A stretch of 64,000 nt of DNA from Myxococcales bacterium (GTDB lineage: Bacteria; Myxococcota_A; Polyangia; Haliangiales; Haliangiaceae), in assembly GCA_011526095.1 (NCBI GenBank), contig WYBA01000045.1:52713-116712 (forward strand), read 5' to 3'. Each line of letters begins with the position of its first letter. Positions within the stretch are counted from its first letter, which is position 1. The translations under genes and the position numbers were made by a program. A model generated the notes under the pieces. That model saw only the letters and a program-made list of their open reading frames with translations, did no database searches and was not told the DNA's origin. Below are positions 23,740 to 34,541 of the stretch, piece by piece.

Positions 23740-24615
23740 ATGCGCAGCATGACGGGGCACGGCCGCGGGACCGCCGAACGCGCCGGCCGGCGCGCCACGG
23801 TGGAGATCCGCGCCGTCAACCACCGCCACCTCGACCTCAAGCTCCGCGGCGCCTCGCTCGACCCCGCGGTCGAGGAGAAGCTGACCGCGCGGCTGCGCAA
23901 GGACCTCGAGCGCGGCTCGGTCACGGTCACGGTCCACGTCGAGCGCCGCGGCGAGGCGGCCGCGCCCCGCCTCGATCGCGTCGCGGCGCGCGCCGCCCAC
24001 GACGCGCTGTCGCACCTCGCCCGCGATCTCGGCCTGCCGCCGCCCGACCTCGCGCTCGTCGTCGCCCAGCCCGGGGTCATGGTCGGCGGCGGCGACGACG
24101 CCGACGATCCGGCGACGGCGGACGCCGTGCTCGACGCCGCGACCGCCGCGCTCGACCAGCTCGCGATGATGCGCGCCGCCGAGGGCCGCGCCCTCGCGAC
24201 GGACCTGCTGGCGCGGCTCGCCACCCTGGCCGCCGGGTTCGACGCGATCGAGGCGGTCGCCGCCGTCCAGCCCGACGATGCGCGCCGTCGCCTCCAGGAA
24301 CGTCTGAGCCGGCTGCTCGACGACACCAAGGTCGCGCTCGACCCGGGCCGGCTCGCCCAGGAGGTCGCGCTGATCGCGGATCGCCTCGATATCACGGAGG
24401 AGCTGGTGCGGGCGCGCAGCCACCTCGCCCAGGCGCGCGCGCTGCTCGGCGGCACCGGCGCCGCCGGCCGGCGCCTCGACTTCCTCGTGCAAGAGCTCGG
24501 GCGCGAGATCAACACGATCGGCTCGAAGTCCTCGGCCGCGGAGATCTCGCGCCGCGTCGTCGACGCGAAGGCCGAGCTCGAGAAGATCCGCGAGCAGGCG
24601 CAGAACCTCGAGTAA
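23740..24615 (+). CDS. yicC: YicC-family endoribonuclease
   Basis: 291 residues, standard for the family, beginning RSMTGHGRG, the conserved N-terminus of YicC proteins. It also has AVNHRHLDLKLRG, RGSVTVTVHVERRG, and the conserved C-terminal run GRRLDFLVQELGREINTIGSKS ending in the DUF1732 region. YicC is described as an RNase acting on small RNAs and other transcripts. It precedes gmk by 22 bp, as in many bacteria. ATG 23740 is a near-certain start because MTGHGR normally sits at residues 4-9. Confidence 0.95.
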   Translation: MRSMTGHGRGTAERAGRRATVEIRAVNHRHLDLKLRGASLDPAVEEKLTARLRKDLERGSVTVTVHVERRGEAAAPRLDRVAARAAHDALSHLARDLGLPPPDLALVVAQPGVMVGGGDDADDPATADAVLDAATAALDQLAMMRAAEGRALATDLLARLATLAAGFDAIEAVAAVQPDDARRRLQERLSRLLDDTKVALDPGRLAQEVALIADRLDITEELVRARSHLAQARALLGGTGAAGRRLDFLVQELGREINTIGSKSSAAEISRRVVDAKAELEKIREQAQNLE

Positions 24616-24622
24616 CTGACGC

Positions 24623-24628
24623 TACAAT
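24623..24628 (+). promoter_or_regulatory. Putative -10 element for gmk
   Basis: TACAAT at 24623-24628 lies nine bases before GTG 24638, just after the yicC stop. There is no Shine-Dalgarno and no good -35. Confidence 0.4.
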
Positions 24629-24637
24629 CGCCCCGTC

Positions 24638-25279
24638 GTGAACGCCCGCGGCATCCTGGTCATCGTCTCGTCCCCGTCGGGAGCCGGCAAGACCACGCTC
24701 ACGCGCCGCCTGCTCGCGGAGCACCCGGCGCTGTCGTTCTCCGTTTCGTACACGACGCGGCCGATGCGCCCGGGCGAGCAGGACGGCGTCGACTACCACT
24801 TCGTCGATCCGGCGACGTTCGAGGCGATGGTCGCGCGCGGCGAGTTCGCCGAGCACGCGATCGTCCACGGCAACCGCTACGGCACCGCCAAGGCCGCGGT
24901 CGAGCAGGCGCTCGCCGGCGGGCGCGACGTCATCTTCGACGTCGACTGGCAGGGCGGGCGGGCGCTGTCGTCGCAATGGCCGGACGACTCGCTCAAGATC
25001 TTCATCCTGCCGCCGGACCTCGCGACCCTGGCCGACCGGCTGCGCCGCCGCGCCACCGACGCGCCGGACGTGATCGAGCGCCGGCTGCGCATGGCGATCC
25101 AGGAGCTGGCGCGGTGGGACGAGTACCCGTTCCTGATCGTCAACGACGAGCTCGAGCGGGCCTACGCGCGGCTGCGCGACATCTACCTGGCGCGCCGGAT
25201 CCGCCCGGACGCGCCGGCGGAGGCTGATCGATCCGCCGCCGCCCACGCGCAGCGGCTGGTCGCGGCCGGCGGCGCGTAG
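24638..25279 (+). CDS. gmk: Guanylate kinase
   Basis: 213 residues. The P-loop SSPSGAGKTTL (about residues 10-20) is followed by the GMP-binding region VSYTTRPMRPGEQDGVDYHF, DVDWQGGRAL and the lid arginines in RLRRRATD and IERRLRMA. It phosphorylates GMP to GDP, an essential nucleotide step that also feeds (p)ppGpp metabolism; a rel gene lies less than 1 kb downstream. GTG 24638 is the first start that retains the beta strand before the P-loop. The C-terminal ~20 residues are Ala-rich and variable. Confidence 0.97.
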   Translation: MNARGILVIVSSPSGAGKTTLTRRLLAEHPALSFSVSYTTRPMRPGEQDGVDYHFVDPATFEAMVARGEFAEHAIVHGNRYGTAKAAVEQALAGGRDVIFDVDWQGGRALSSQWPDDSLKIFILPPDLATLADRLRRRATDAPDVIERRLRMAIQELARWDEYPFLIVNDELERAYARLRDIYLARRIRPDAPAEADRSAAAHAQRLVAAGGA

Positions 25280-25280
25280 C

Positions 25281-25328
25281 GGCGCCGGCCTGCGCCGGCC
25301 TGCGCCGGCCTGCGCCGGCCTGCGCCGG
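25281..25328. repeat. 10-bp tandem repeat downstream of gmk
   Basis: About five units of TGCGCCGGCC (the first and last imperfect) at 25281-25328, two bases after the gmk stop. Each unit contains the self-complementary GCCGGC, so RNA from this stretch could fold in several registers. A role in termination is possible but unproven. Confidence 0.7.
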
Positions 25329-25445
25329 GTGCGACACCTCGCTCGTGGCGCCGCGAACTCCGCGCCGCGACCCGGGCGCCGCGCGGTCAGTGCTGTGTCG
25401 AGAAACGAGTTGACGATCGACCGAGGACGGCGCCACGCTAGATGC

Positions 25446-26132
25446 ATGGGTGGTCGCCTACGAAACCTCGTGGTCGCGGCGGTGGCGGTGGCGGGGCTGG
25501 CAGCCGGCGCCTCGGGCTGCACGCGGACGTTCCAGGCGGCCGTGGTCCAGCCCAACCCGCTGGTCAACCCGACCGAGACGCTGCGCGACTCCGAGGAGGT
25601 CGTGATCGTCACCGGCGACATGGAGCTGAACGTGCCCAAGACGGGCGGCGCGCGACGGGCGGCGCCGATCTCGTACCAGCGCTACCCGCTGACCAACAGC
25701 GCCAGCTTCACGATGGTGTCGCGCGACCGCCTGCGGTTCCACGTCCAGCTCGAGCACAAGTGGCAGGAGTGGGCGGACCCGAGCACGTGGGAGATCGAGC
25801 TCGTCGACGACCAGGGGCGTACGTGGCGGCCCGAGTCGACCGAGCACGTCCGCACCAAGCACATGGTCACGATGTGGGACCAGGAGATCCGCTCGGTCCG
25901 CCGCAACATGTACGGCGACATCGTCGCGATCAACGACGACGGGTGGAAGCGACGCGTCCCGCTCGGCTCGCTGTCGGTGTTCCGCGGCCGCGCCGACTTC
26001 GTGTTCTACCAGCGCGACATCTTCTCGGCCGACGTCAAGTGGATGAAGCTGAAGGTCAAGCGGTCGGGGGTCGCGTTCGAGTTCACGTGGCGGTTCGACG
26101 ACCAGGTCGTCGCGGCGTCGGACTCCGAGTAG
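25446..26132 (+). CDS. Lipoprotein of unknown function between gmk and rel
   Basis: 228 residues from ATG 25446. The signal peptide (LVVAAVAVAGLAAG) ends in lipobox GASGC, so it is a lipoprotein. The mature part has VVQPNPLVNPTETL, GDMELNVPKTG, LEHKWQEWADPSTWEIEL and a C-terminal beta-rich region with FTWRFDD. I do not recognise a family. A TTGACG at 25410-25415 is followed 18 bp later by CACGCT, six bases before the ATG, which again suggests a leaderless promoter. It sits where many proteobacteria have rpoZ (gmk-rpoZ-spoT) but is unrelated to the omega subunit. Confidence 0.75.
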   Translation: MGGRLRNLVVAAVAVAGLAAGASGCTRTFQAAVVQPNPLVNPTETLRDSEEVVIVTGDMELNVPKTGGARRAAPISYQRYPLTNSASFTMVSRDRLRFHVQLEHKWQEWADPSTWEIELVDDQGRTWRPESTEHVRTKHMVTMWDQEIRSVRRNMYGDIVAINDDGWKRRVPLGSLSVFRGRADFVFYQRDIFSADVKWMKLKVKRSGVAFEFTWRFDDQVVAASDSE

Positions 26133-26185
26133 CCCCGAGGTCGCCGCCGGGCCGGCGCCAAATGGCGGCCCGCAGGCGGGTGGGG

Positions 26186-26191
26186 TACGAT
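26186..26191 (+). promoter_or_regulatory. Putative -10 element upstream of rel
   Basis: TACGAT lies 19 bases before ATG 26211, so a short 5' leader of about 13 nt is expected here, unlike the leaderless cases. Confidence 0.35.
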
Positions 26192-26210
26192 TCCGGGTCG
26201 TTTGCCTCCC

Positions 26211-28382
<2,172 letters not shown>

Positions 28383-28387
28383 TGGCC

Positions 28388-28761
28388 CTCGAGCCGGCGG
28401 ACCGGCTGCGGCCTCTGCCGGCTGCGTCGCCGGTCCCCCCCGCCGTCCTCACGTAGTCGACTACGCTCCGGCGTCGGGGCCCCACCGTCTCCTTGCCGGC
28501 AGAGGTCCTCGCGCGGTCCAGCCCGAATCACGTGACGATGAGGCTCGAGCCCACGCCGGCCGGAGTCAGATCCGGATCTGGGCTCCGTGGGTGCGTGGGC
28601 TCGAGCCCGACCGTGTCGTGGTTCGGGCAGGACCGCGCGAGGAAGGTCGGCGCCGAGGCGCTGGGGGGGCCCCGAGCCGGAGCGTACTCACGTACGTGAG
28701 GACGAGGGGGGGGACCCAGCAACGAAGGCGCCGACCTCCGCAGCCGGTCCGCCGGCTCGAG
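28388..28761. repeat. 374-bp nested inverted repeat filling the convergent gap between rel and the LON-domain gene
   Basis: The outermost 24 bp match perfectly (28388-28411 with 28738-28761, CTCGAGCCGGCGG and its complement). The arms stay similar through to a 14-bp central palindrome CAGATCCGGATCTG at 28567-28580. Each arm also folds on itself: CCTCTGCCGG (28412-28421) with CCGGCAGAGG (28496-28505) around GTAGTCGACTAC, and AGGTCGGCGCC (28644-28654) with GGCGCCGACCT (28727-28737) around CACGTACGTG. There is no coding signal. It reaches within five bases of the rel stop and two bases of the LON-gene stop, so both transcripts could end in it. Its origin is unknown. Confidence 0.85.
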
Positions 28762-28763
28762 CT

Positions 28764-29546
28764 CTAGTTGATGCAGCCGGTGTCGGGGGCGAGCTGGCAC
28801 AGCATGTGCCCCACCAGATCGATCGCCGCGGCGACGCGGTCGCCGGCGTCGAGCGTCTCGAGCAGCGCCTGGCGCTTGCGCGGGTCCGTCACGAGCGCGG
28901 CGGTGATCACGTCGGCGCACTCGCCCGGCGTCGGCTGGGCGTGGATCAGCTCGGACAGCTCGCAGCCGCCGTGCTCGAGCGCCATCGCCAGGCGGTCGCA
29001 GATCGCCAGCAGCTGGCGGTGCGACGCGACCAGCGCGCCGTTCTGCACGCTCTGCCGGTCGTCGAGCAGAGACGCGCGCACCTGGCGGTAGCTCGTCGTC
29101 GGGTCGAGCTCCTCGTCGATCCGCACCCGACCGATCCCGCGCAGCAGGATGTGGTAGCGGCCGTCGGCCAGCTCCTCGCTGCACAGGATCCGGCCCAGGC
29201 CACACACCGGCCGCACCGCCGGGCGGCCGTGGTAGTCGGCCTCGTACCCGGGCTGGAGCATCGCGATCGCCATCAGCCGCGAGCCGTCGAGGCAGTCGCG
29301 CGTCAGCTCGCGGTAGCGCGGCTCGAACACGTGCAGCGGCAGCAGGCCGCCAGGCAGCAGGACCGCGTTGGGCAGCGGGAAGATCGCCAGCCGGCGCAGC
29401 GCCGACGGGTCGAGCTCGTCGACCACGACGCGGGGCGCGGTCGTCGGCCGGCGGCGGGCGCGCGCGCTGTCGCCGCCGTCTCCGGCGTCTGTCCGGGGCC
29501 GAGCGTCGCGGGCGTCGCCGTCATCGCGCTGGTGGTCGTCGCTCAT
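28764..29546 (-). CDS. LON substrate-binding-domain protein
   Basis: 260 residues from ATG 29546. A disordered, charged N-terminus of about 45 residues is followed by the Lon N-terminal domain: LAIFPLPNAVLLPGGLLPLHVFEPRYREL, then AIAMLQPG, CGLGRILCSEELADGRYHILLRGIGRVRI. There is no AAA+ or protease domain, so this is a stand-alone LON-domain protein. Such proteins are common in myxobacteria and their role is poorly defined; client binding is an inference from Lon. It is the last gene of a five-gene minus-strand run, 14 bp after the SDR gene. Confidence 0.88.
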   Translation of the reverse strand: MSDDHQRDDGDARDARPRTDAGDGGDSARARRRPTTAPRVVVDELDPSALRRLAIFPLPNAVLLPGGLLPLHVFEPRYRELTRDCLDGSRLMAIAMLQPGYEADYHGRPAVRPVCGLGRILCSEELADGRYHILLRGIGRVRIDEELDPTTSYRQVRASLLDDRQSVQNGALVASHRQLLAICDRLAMALEHGGCELSELIHAQPTPGECADVITAALVTDPRKRQALLETLDAGDRVAAAIDLVGHMLCQLAPDTGCIN

Positions 29547-29560
29547 GCGGGGCCTCGGGC

Positions 29561-30280
29561 CTAACCGAACACGTCCACGCACGCGCCGGTCATCGCCGAC
29601 GGGGCATCCGCGGCGAGGAACAGGGCGGTCCGGGCGATGTCCTCGGGGGTCATGTTTGGCTGCGCGCCCGGGCGACCTTCCTGGAGCATCTCGGTGTCGA
29701 CGCTGCCGGGACAGATCGCATTCACGGCCACCTTAGCGCCGCGCAGCTCCTCGGCAAGGGACCGCGTGAGGCCGACGACCCCGTGCTTGGCGGCGCAGTA
29801 CGCGGCGAGCTCGGGTGTGCCCTGCCGGCCGGCGATCGACGAGATGTTGATGATCCGGCCGGCCGGCTCCGCGGGCGGGCGCGCGCGGGTGAGGTCCGGC
29901 AGGAACGCGCGCGTGACGTAGAACGTGCCGTCGAGGTTGACCGACAGCACGCGCCTCCACGCGGCGTCGTCGAGCGCGGCGGTCGCCTGGCGCACGACGT
30001 TGCCGGCGTTGTTGACGACGATGTCGGCGGGGCCGAGCGCCGCGCGCAGCGTCGCCGCCGCGGCGTCGACGGCGGTCGAGTCGGCGACGTCGGCGACCGC
30101 CCACGCGGCGACGCTGCCCGCGGCGGTGAGCTCGTCGGCGAGCTCGCGCAGCCGGCCGCCCGAGCGCGCGATCAACCCGACGCGCGCGCCCGCCGCCGCG
30201 AACGACCGCGCGATCGCGCGGCCGATCCCGCGGCTCGCGCCGGTGACGATCGCGACGCGGCCGGCGAGCGGCGCGGTCAT
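29561..30280 (-). CDS. Short-chain dehydrogenase/reductase
   Basis: 239 residues, the classical SDR size. It has the NAD(P)-binding TGASRGIGRAIA, the NNAG motif (IVVNNAGNVV), the catalytic Ser in INISSIAG, YCAAK with Tyr and Lys, and the C-terminal PGSVDTEM region. An Arg right after the glycine motif (ASRG) is common in NADP-preferring members. The overall form resembles FabG/3-oxoacyl reductases, but the substrate cannot be assigned. ATG 30280 overlaps the DUF2203 stop (ATGA at 30277-30280), which indicates translational coupling. Confidence 0.9.
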   Translation of the reverse strand: MTAPLAGRVAIVTGASRGIGRAIARSFAAAGARVGLIARSGGRLRELADELTAAGSVAAWAVADVADSTAVDAAAATLRAALGPADIVVNNAGNVVRQATAALDDAAWRRVLSVNLDGTFYVTRAFLPDLTRARPPAEPAGRIINISSIAGRQGTPELAAYCAAKHGVVGLTRSLAEELRGAKVAVNAICPGSVDTEMLQEGRPGAQPNMTPEDIARTALFLAADAPSAMTGACVDVFG

Positions 30281-31062
30281 GACGGCACCCGCAGCGTGCT
30301 CTCGCGCAGCTCGCTCACCGGGCGCCGCCCGGCGAACCCGGTGTCGAGCTCGTGGAAGAACCCGACCTCGCGCTCGCCGTAGCGCCAGCACAGCCACACG
30401 TCGCGGCCGTCGTGCTCGCCGAGCCAGTCGCACAGCCCGGTCTCGAGGTCGCGCACGACGCAGCCGGTCGCCGCGATCTCCTCGACGTGGTCGCGCAGCG
30501 TCTCCGCCAGCGCGTCGAACACGGCGCGGTCGCGCACGACGTCGGGCGGCGCGGTGGGCGGCAGCTTGCGCGGCGGCGCGTGGCCGCGATCCTCGAGGCG
30601 CGCGCGCAGCCCGCGGAGCTGCGCCTTGAGCTCCATCACCGTGTCGAACAGCCGGCGCACGCCGAGCAGCAGCTCGTTGACCTCGGCGAGGCGGTAGCGG
30701 CGCGAGGCGTCGTCGTGGTCGTCGTCGTGATCGTGACCGTCGTCGTCGTCGAGCTCGTCGTCGTCGTCGCGGTCGTCGAGCTCGTCGTCGACCTCGTCGG
30801 CGAGGTCGTCGCCCGGCTCGTCGCCGTCGGGCTCCTCGCCCGCCGCGATCACCGGCGCCGGCGAGCGGGGCGGGGCGACCTCGGTCTCGGCCCCGGGCCC
30901 GGCCTCGGTCGCGGGGGGCTCTGCCTTCACCCGGGCCTTCGCCGCCGGCTTCCTCGCGGCCTTCGGCTGCGGCGTGGCGTTCGCCTGCGTATTCGCCTTG
31001 GCCTTGGCCTTGGTCTTCGCCTTCGCCTTCGCCTTGGGATGCGGATCGTCGGAGTGCGGCAT
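30277..31062 (-). CDS. DUF2203 protein with Lys/Ala-rich histone-H1-like and Asp-rich N-terminal tails
   Basis: 261 residues in three parts. Residues 9-48 are Lys/Ala/Pro-rich (KAKAKAKTKAKAKA, ARKPAAKARVKA), like histone H1 or myxobacterial DNA-binding tails. Residues about 75-120 are strongly acidic (DEVDDELDDRDDDD, GHDHDDDHDD). Residues about 122-255 are the DUF2203 domain (RLAEVNELLLGVRRLFD, VRDLETGLCDW, LCWRYGEREVGFFHELDTGF). The domain is widespread but uncharacterised. A basic tail suggests nucleic-acid contact; the acidic stretch could balance it or bind metal. Start ATG 31062 lies eight bases after the upstream lipoprotein stop. Confidence 0.85.
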   Translation of the reverse strand: MPHSDDPHPKAKAKAKTKAKAKANTQANATPQPKAARKPAAKARVKAEPPATEAGPGAETEVAPPRSPAPVIAAGEEPDGDEPGDDLADEVDDELDDRDDDDELDDDDGHDHDDDHDDASRRYRLAEVNELLLGVRRLFDTVMELKAQLRGLRARLEDRGHAPPRKLPPTAPPDVVRDRAVFDALAETLRDHVEEIAATGCVVRDLETGLCDWLGEHDGRDVWLCWRYGEREVGFFHELDTGFAGRRPVSELRESTLRVPS

Positions 31063-31069
31063 GGCGGCC

Positions 31070-31612
31070 TCAGTTCGGTCCGCTCAGCTCGGAGTCGTCG
31101 ATCTCGAGCGTGTTCTCGCTGCCCTTGCCGCGGATGCTCGCGGCGCGCTGATCGAGCTCGTCGACGATCGTGTTGTACGGGAACGGCTGGTGCAAGCCGT
31201 CGCACTGGAACGTCTTGACGTCGGTCCAGTCGCCGACCTCGTAGGTGTAGACCGGCTCGTTGGGGCCGGCGTCGGAATCGCAGTCCTTGAGGTTGCGCCA
31301 CCCCGCGCCGTCGATCCGCTTCCACACCGCGTCGAACTCGTCGGGCGCCAGCTCCGCCGAGTCCTCGATCCGGTTGCCGTCGTCGGTGAGCACCCACCGC
31401 GTGACGCGGGGCCCGACCTCGGCGCAGTCGATCGACACGCCGGCCTCCTGGGCCGCGAGCGTCCCGACCGCGAAGTACATCGCGCGGCGCTCCTTGCAGT
31501 CGAAGTCGGCGTAGGCGGAGCGGCGGCGCGGCTTGGGGTCGCCGCCGCACCCCACCGGTGCGATCAGCGACGCGGCGACGGCGAGCGAGATCGCGGTGGG
31601 GATGGGCTTCAT
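31070..31612 (-). CDS. Lipoprotein of unknown function
   Basis: 180 residues from ATG 31612. The signal peptide ([15 protein letters not shown]) leads to VGCGGDP, a plausible lipobox (PVGC). The mature part has four further Cys (FDCKERR, SIDCAEV, LKDCDSD, FQCDGLH) and Trp-rich segments ([20 protein letters not shown]). The even cysteines may form disulfides in the periplasm. No family is recognised. Spacing is four bases after the DUF3501 stop and seven before the DUF2203 start, so it belongs to the same operon. Confidence 0.75.
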   Translation of the reverse strand: MKPIPTAISLAVAASLIAPVGCGGDPKPRRRSAYADFDCKERRAMYFAVGTLAAQEAGVSIDCAEVGPRVTRWVLTDDGNRIEDSAELAPDEFDAVWKRIDGAGWRNLKDCDSDAGPNEPVYTYEVGDWTDVKTFQCDGLHQPFPYNTIVDELDQRAASIRGKGSENTLEIDDSELSGPN

Positions 31613-31616
31613 GGGT

Positions 31617-32201
<585 letters not shown>

Positions 32202-32227
32202 GCCCGACTTGTATCCCGAGCATACCG

Positions 32228-32264
32228 AAAAACAAGCGAGCCGGCCGTGGTGACGGCCGGCTCG
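32228..32264 (-). terminator. Rho-independent terminator of the rubrerythrin gene
   Basis: On the minus strand an 11-bp perfect stem (CGAGCCGGCCG with CGGCCGGCTCG, 32237-32264) is followed by CTTGTTTTT. This is the only textbook intrinsic terminator I found in the window. It lies 80 bp after the rubrerythrin stop. Confidence 0.85.
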
Positions 32265-32344
32265 CGTGCGGCGGCGCGGGGGAGCCCGCGCCGGCTCACT
32301 CGGACGCACGCTTCCGGCGCTCCCGCGCCGGCCGCGCGCTCGCG

Positions 32345-32764
32345 TCACTTCATGCTGTCGAGGCCCTTCTGGAACCGGCCGGCGTGCGAGCGCTCGGCGC
32401 GGGCGAGGGTCTCGAACCACTCCGCGATCTCGCCGAAGCCTTCCTCGCGCGCGGTCTTGGCGAACGACGGGTACATCTGGGTGTACTCGTAGGTCTCGCC
32501 GGCGATCGACGCCTTGAGGTTGGTCGCGGTGTCGCCGAGCGGCTCGCCCGTCGCCGGATCGCCCACCTTCTTCAGGTAGTCGAGGTGGCCGTGGGCGTGG
32601 CCGGTCTCGCCCTCCGCGGTGTCGCGGAACAGGCCGGCGATGTCCGGGTGGCCCTCGACGTCGGCGACCTTGGCGAAGTAGAGGTAGCGGCGGTTCGCCT
32701 GCGACTCGCCGGCGAACGCTTCCTTGAGGTTCGTGTGGGTCTTGCTGCCCTTGAGCTCGGCCAT
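32345..32764 (-). CDS. Rubrerythrin-family diiron protein without rubredoxin domain
   Basis: 139 residues, only the ferritin-like four-helix domain. Diiron ligands appear in [37 protein letters not shown] and [12 protein letters not shown]. The C-terminal rubredoxin-like Fe(SCys)4 domain of classical rubrerythrin (about 190 residues) is missing, so an external electron donor is needed. It probably reduces hydrogen peroxide. ATG 32764 has a strong Shine-Dalgarno (AAGGGAGGAT), unusual among neighbours, and a sigma-70-like promoter upstream. DUF3501 follows on the same strand, a known association. Confidence 0.93.
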   Translation of the reverse strand: MAELKGSKTHTNLKEAFAGESQANRRYLYFAKVADVEGHPDIAGLFRDTAEGETGHAHGHLDYLKKVGDPATGEPLGDTATNLKASIAGETYEYTQMYPSFAKTAREEGFGEIAEWFETLARAERSHAGRFQKGLDSMK

Positions 32765-32789
32765 GGGATCCTCCCTTGTGTTGCGCGCA

Positions 32790-32819
32790 TTCGTACCACG
32801 CGCGCTCCGGGAGCGACAA
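32790..32819 (-). promoter_or_regulatory. Sigma-70-type promoter of the rubrerythrin gene
   Basis: On the minus strand TTGTCG (32814-32819) and TACGAA (32790-32795) are separated by 18 bp. The -10 lies 25 bases before the ATG with a good Shine-Dalgarno between, so this gene has a conventional leader. Confidence 0.5.
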
Positions 32820-32834
32820 CGGCCCGGCCCGACG

Positions 32835-34541
32835 TCACGTCCCGCCGAGGAACTCGACGCACGCGGCGAGCAGGTCGTTCTGCAGCGCGCGCGCGTGGCC
32901 GCGCGCGCCGGCGGGGATGTCGTTGACGAGGATCGCGAACGCCAGCGGGCGGCGGCCGTCGACCGCGGCGTAGCCGGCGAGGGTCGACACCGCGGCGAGC
33001 GTGCCGGTCTTGGCGCGGACGCGGCCCTCGGCGGGCGTGCCGCGCATCCGGCTGCGCACGGTGCCGTCGACGCCCATCACCGCGAGCGAGGCCGCGAGGT
33101 CGGGGCCGACCCGGAAGTCGCGCCACGCCGCGTCGAGCGCGCGCGCCAGCTGCAGCGCCGACACCGCGGTCGAGCCGAACAGCCCCGAGCCGTTGCCGAC
33201 GCGGAGGTCGCCGGTGATGCCCGCGTCCTCGACCATCCACCGCCGCACCTCGTCGAGCCCGTCCTGCCAGCTCGCCGGGGCCGGCGGCGCCCCGGGCGCG
33301 GCGGCGCGGGCGCGCACCTCGGCGCCGAGCGTCTTGAGCACGACCTCGGCGTAGTAGTTGTTCGACTGCTTGTTCATCTCGCGGACGATCTCGGCCAGCG
33401 GCGCGCTGTCGTGCCACGCCAGCAGCGTCGCCTTCTCGGGGACGAGCCCGGTGACGACCTTCTTCTTGCTGCCCTTGGCGACGCGGATGCCCTCGGCGTC
33501 GAGCGCGGCGCGGAGCACCTCGCTGATCATCCGCAGCGGGTCGTCGATGCGGCGGCGGATCCAGTCGGGGCCGTGGTCGTGGCGGAGCTGGCCGCGCACC
33601 GACAGCTCGATCTTGTCCTTCTTGACGATCGAGGCCACCGACAGCCGGCTGCGCCCGGTCGTCGTGGTCGACACCTCGGCGAGCTGCAGGGTGACGTAGT
33701 CGCCGACGTCGGGCTCGATCGTGACCGTCGCCGGCGCGACGCCGGCCGGATCGGGCTCGATCACGACGGTGATCGCGTTGCCCTCGATCGCGAGCGCGCC
33801 GATCGGCGCGCGGAACCCGGCCCGCTCCTTGGGCTGCTCGGCGAAGTGCGGCGGCTCGTCGACGCGGTCGAAGTACGACACGTCGAAGATCACCTTGCCC
33901 TCGATCGACCGGACGCCGGCCATGTGCAGATCGTGGGCGAGCGCCCGCAGGTCGCGCGCGCGCAGCGTCGGGTCGCCCTTGCCGCGGACGTAGAGGTCGC
34001 CCTCGACGGTGCCGGTGACCGGGTCCCACTTCTCGGCGAACGCGGCGGTGCGCCAGCGGAAGTCGGGTCCCAGGCGCGCCAGCGCCGCCGCGGCGGTGAG
34101 GACCTTGGTGTTCGACGCCAGGTTGAGCGGGGCGTCCGGGTTCGCCGCGAACAGCGTGCGGCCCGAGGTCACGTCGACGATCGCGACGCCGACCTTCGCG
34201 GCGCCGAGCTGCGGGCGCGCGCCGGTGAGGGACTGGAGCCGCTCGACCAGCCACAGCTCGCGCGCCGCGGCGTCCTGGGCGTCCGGCAGCGGCGCGGCGG
34301 TGGGGAGCGCGGCGTCGCCGGCGACGTCGTCCTCGCTGGTCGGGCTGGCCGGCGCGGGCTCGGCCGCGCCCGCGGGCGTGGTCGACGCGCCCTCGCCCTC
34401 TGGCGCGGGATCGGCCGGCTCCGCCGAGGGCTCGTCGGCGGCGGTCGCCGGCTCGCCTTCTTGCGACCGCGCCGTGGGCGTGTGGATACTGGCGAGCGCC
34501 AGCCCGAGCGCGAGCGCGACGACGAGCCGAGATGACCCCAC
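32835..34541 (-). CDS. dacB: D-alanyl-D-alanine carboxypeptidase/endopeptidase, PBP4 (S13) family
   Basis: 568 residues from GTG 34541. A signal peptide ([21 protein letters not shown]) is followed by an acidic Pro/Ala/Glu linker of about 65 residues and then the S13 catalytic domain. The active-site motifs are SNTK (SxxK, near residue 143), SNN (SxN, near 394, in NKQSNNYY) and KTG (near 512, [11 protein letters not shown]). It trims or cuts peptidoglycan cross-links in the periplasm. The N-terminal linker is longer than in E. coli DacB. Its start overlaps the divergent binding-lipoprotein start by 10 bp. Confidence 0.94.
   Translation of the reverse strand: MGSSRLVVALALGLALASIHTPTARSQEGEPATAADEPSAEPADPAPEGEGASTTPAGAAEPAPASPTSEDDVAGDAALPTAAPLPDAQDAAARELWLVERLQSLTGARPQLGAAKVGVAIVDVTSGRTLFAANPDAPLNLASNTKVLTAAAALARLGPDFRWRTAAFAEKWDPVTGTVEGDLYVRGKGDPTLRARDLRALAHDLHMAGVRSIEGKVIFDVSYFDRVDEPPHFAEQPKERAGFRAPIGALAIEGNAITVVIEPDPAGVAPATVTIEPDVGDYVTLQLAEVSTTTTGRSRLSVASIVKKDKIELSVRGQLRHDHGPDWIRRRIDDPLRMISEVLRAALDAEGIRVAKGSKKKVVTGLVPEKATLLAWHDSAPLAEIVREMNKQSNNYYAEVVLKTLGAEVRARAAAPGAPPAPASWQDGLDEVRRWMVEDAGITGDLRVGNGSGLFGSTAVSALQLARALDAAWRDFRVGPDLAASLAVMGVDGTVRSRMRGTPAEGRVRAKTGTLAAVSTLAGYAAVDGRRPLAFAILVNDIPAGARGHARALQNDLLAACVEFLGGT

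Noticed and set aside
22466..23740. ABC sugar importer operon
   Set aside because: Only the binding protein is present; the coupled genes encode a histidine kinase and a sigma-54 activator, not permeases.
28388..28761. CRISPR array or tRNA in the rel/LON gap
   Set aside because: The structure is a single inverted repeat, not direct repeats with spacers, and no acceptor-stem or T-loop pattern is visible.
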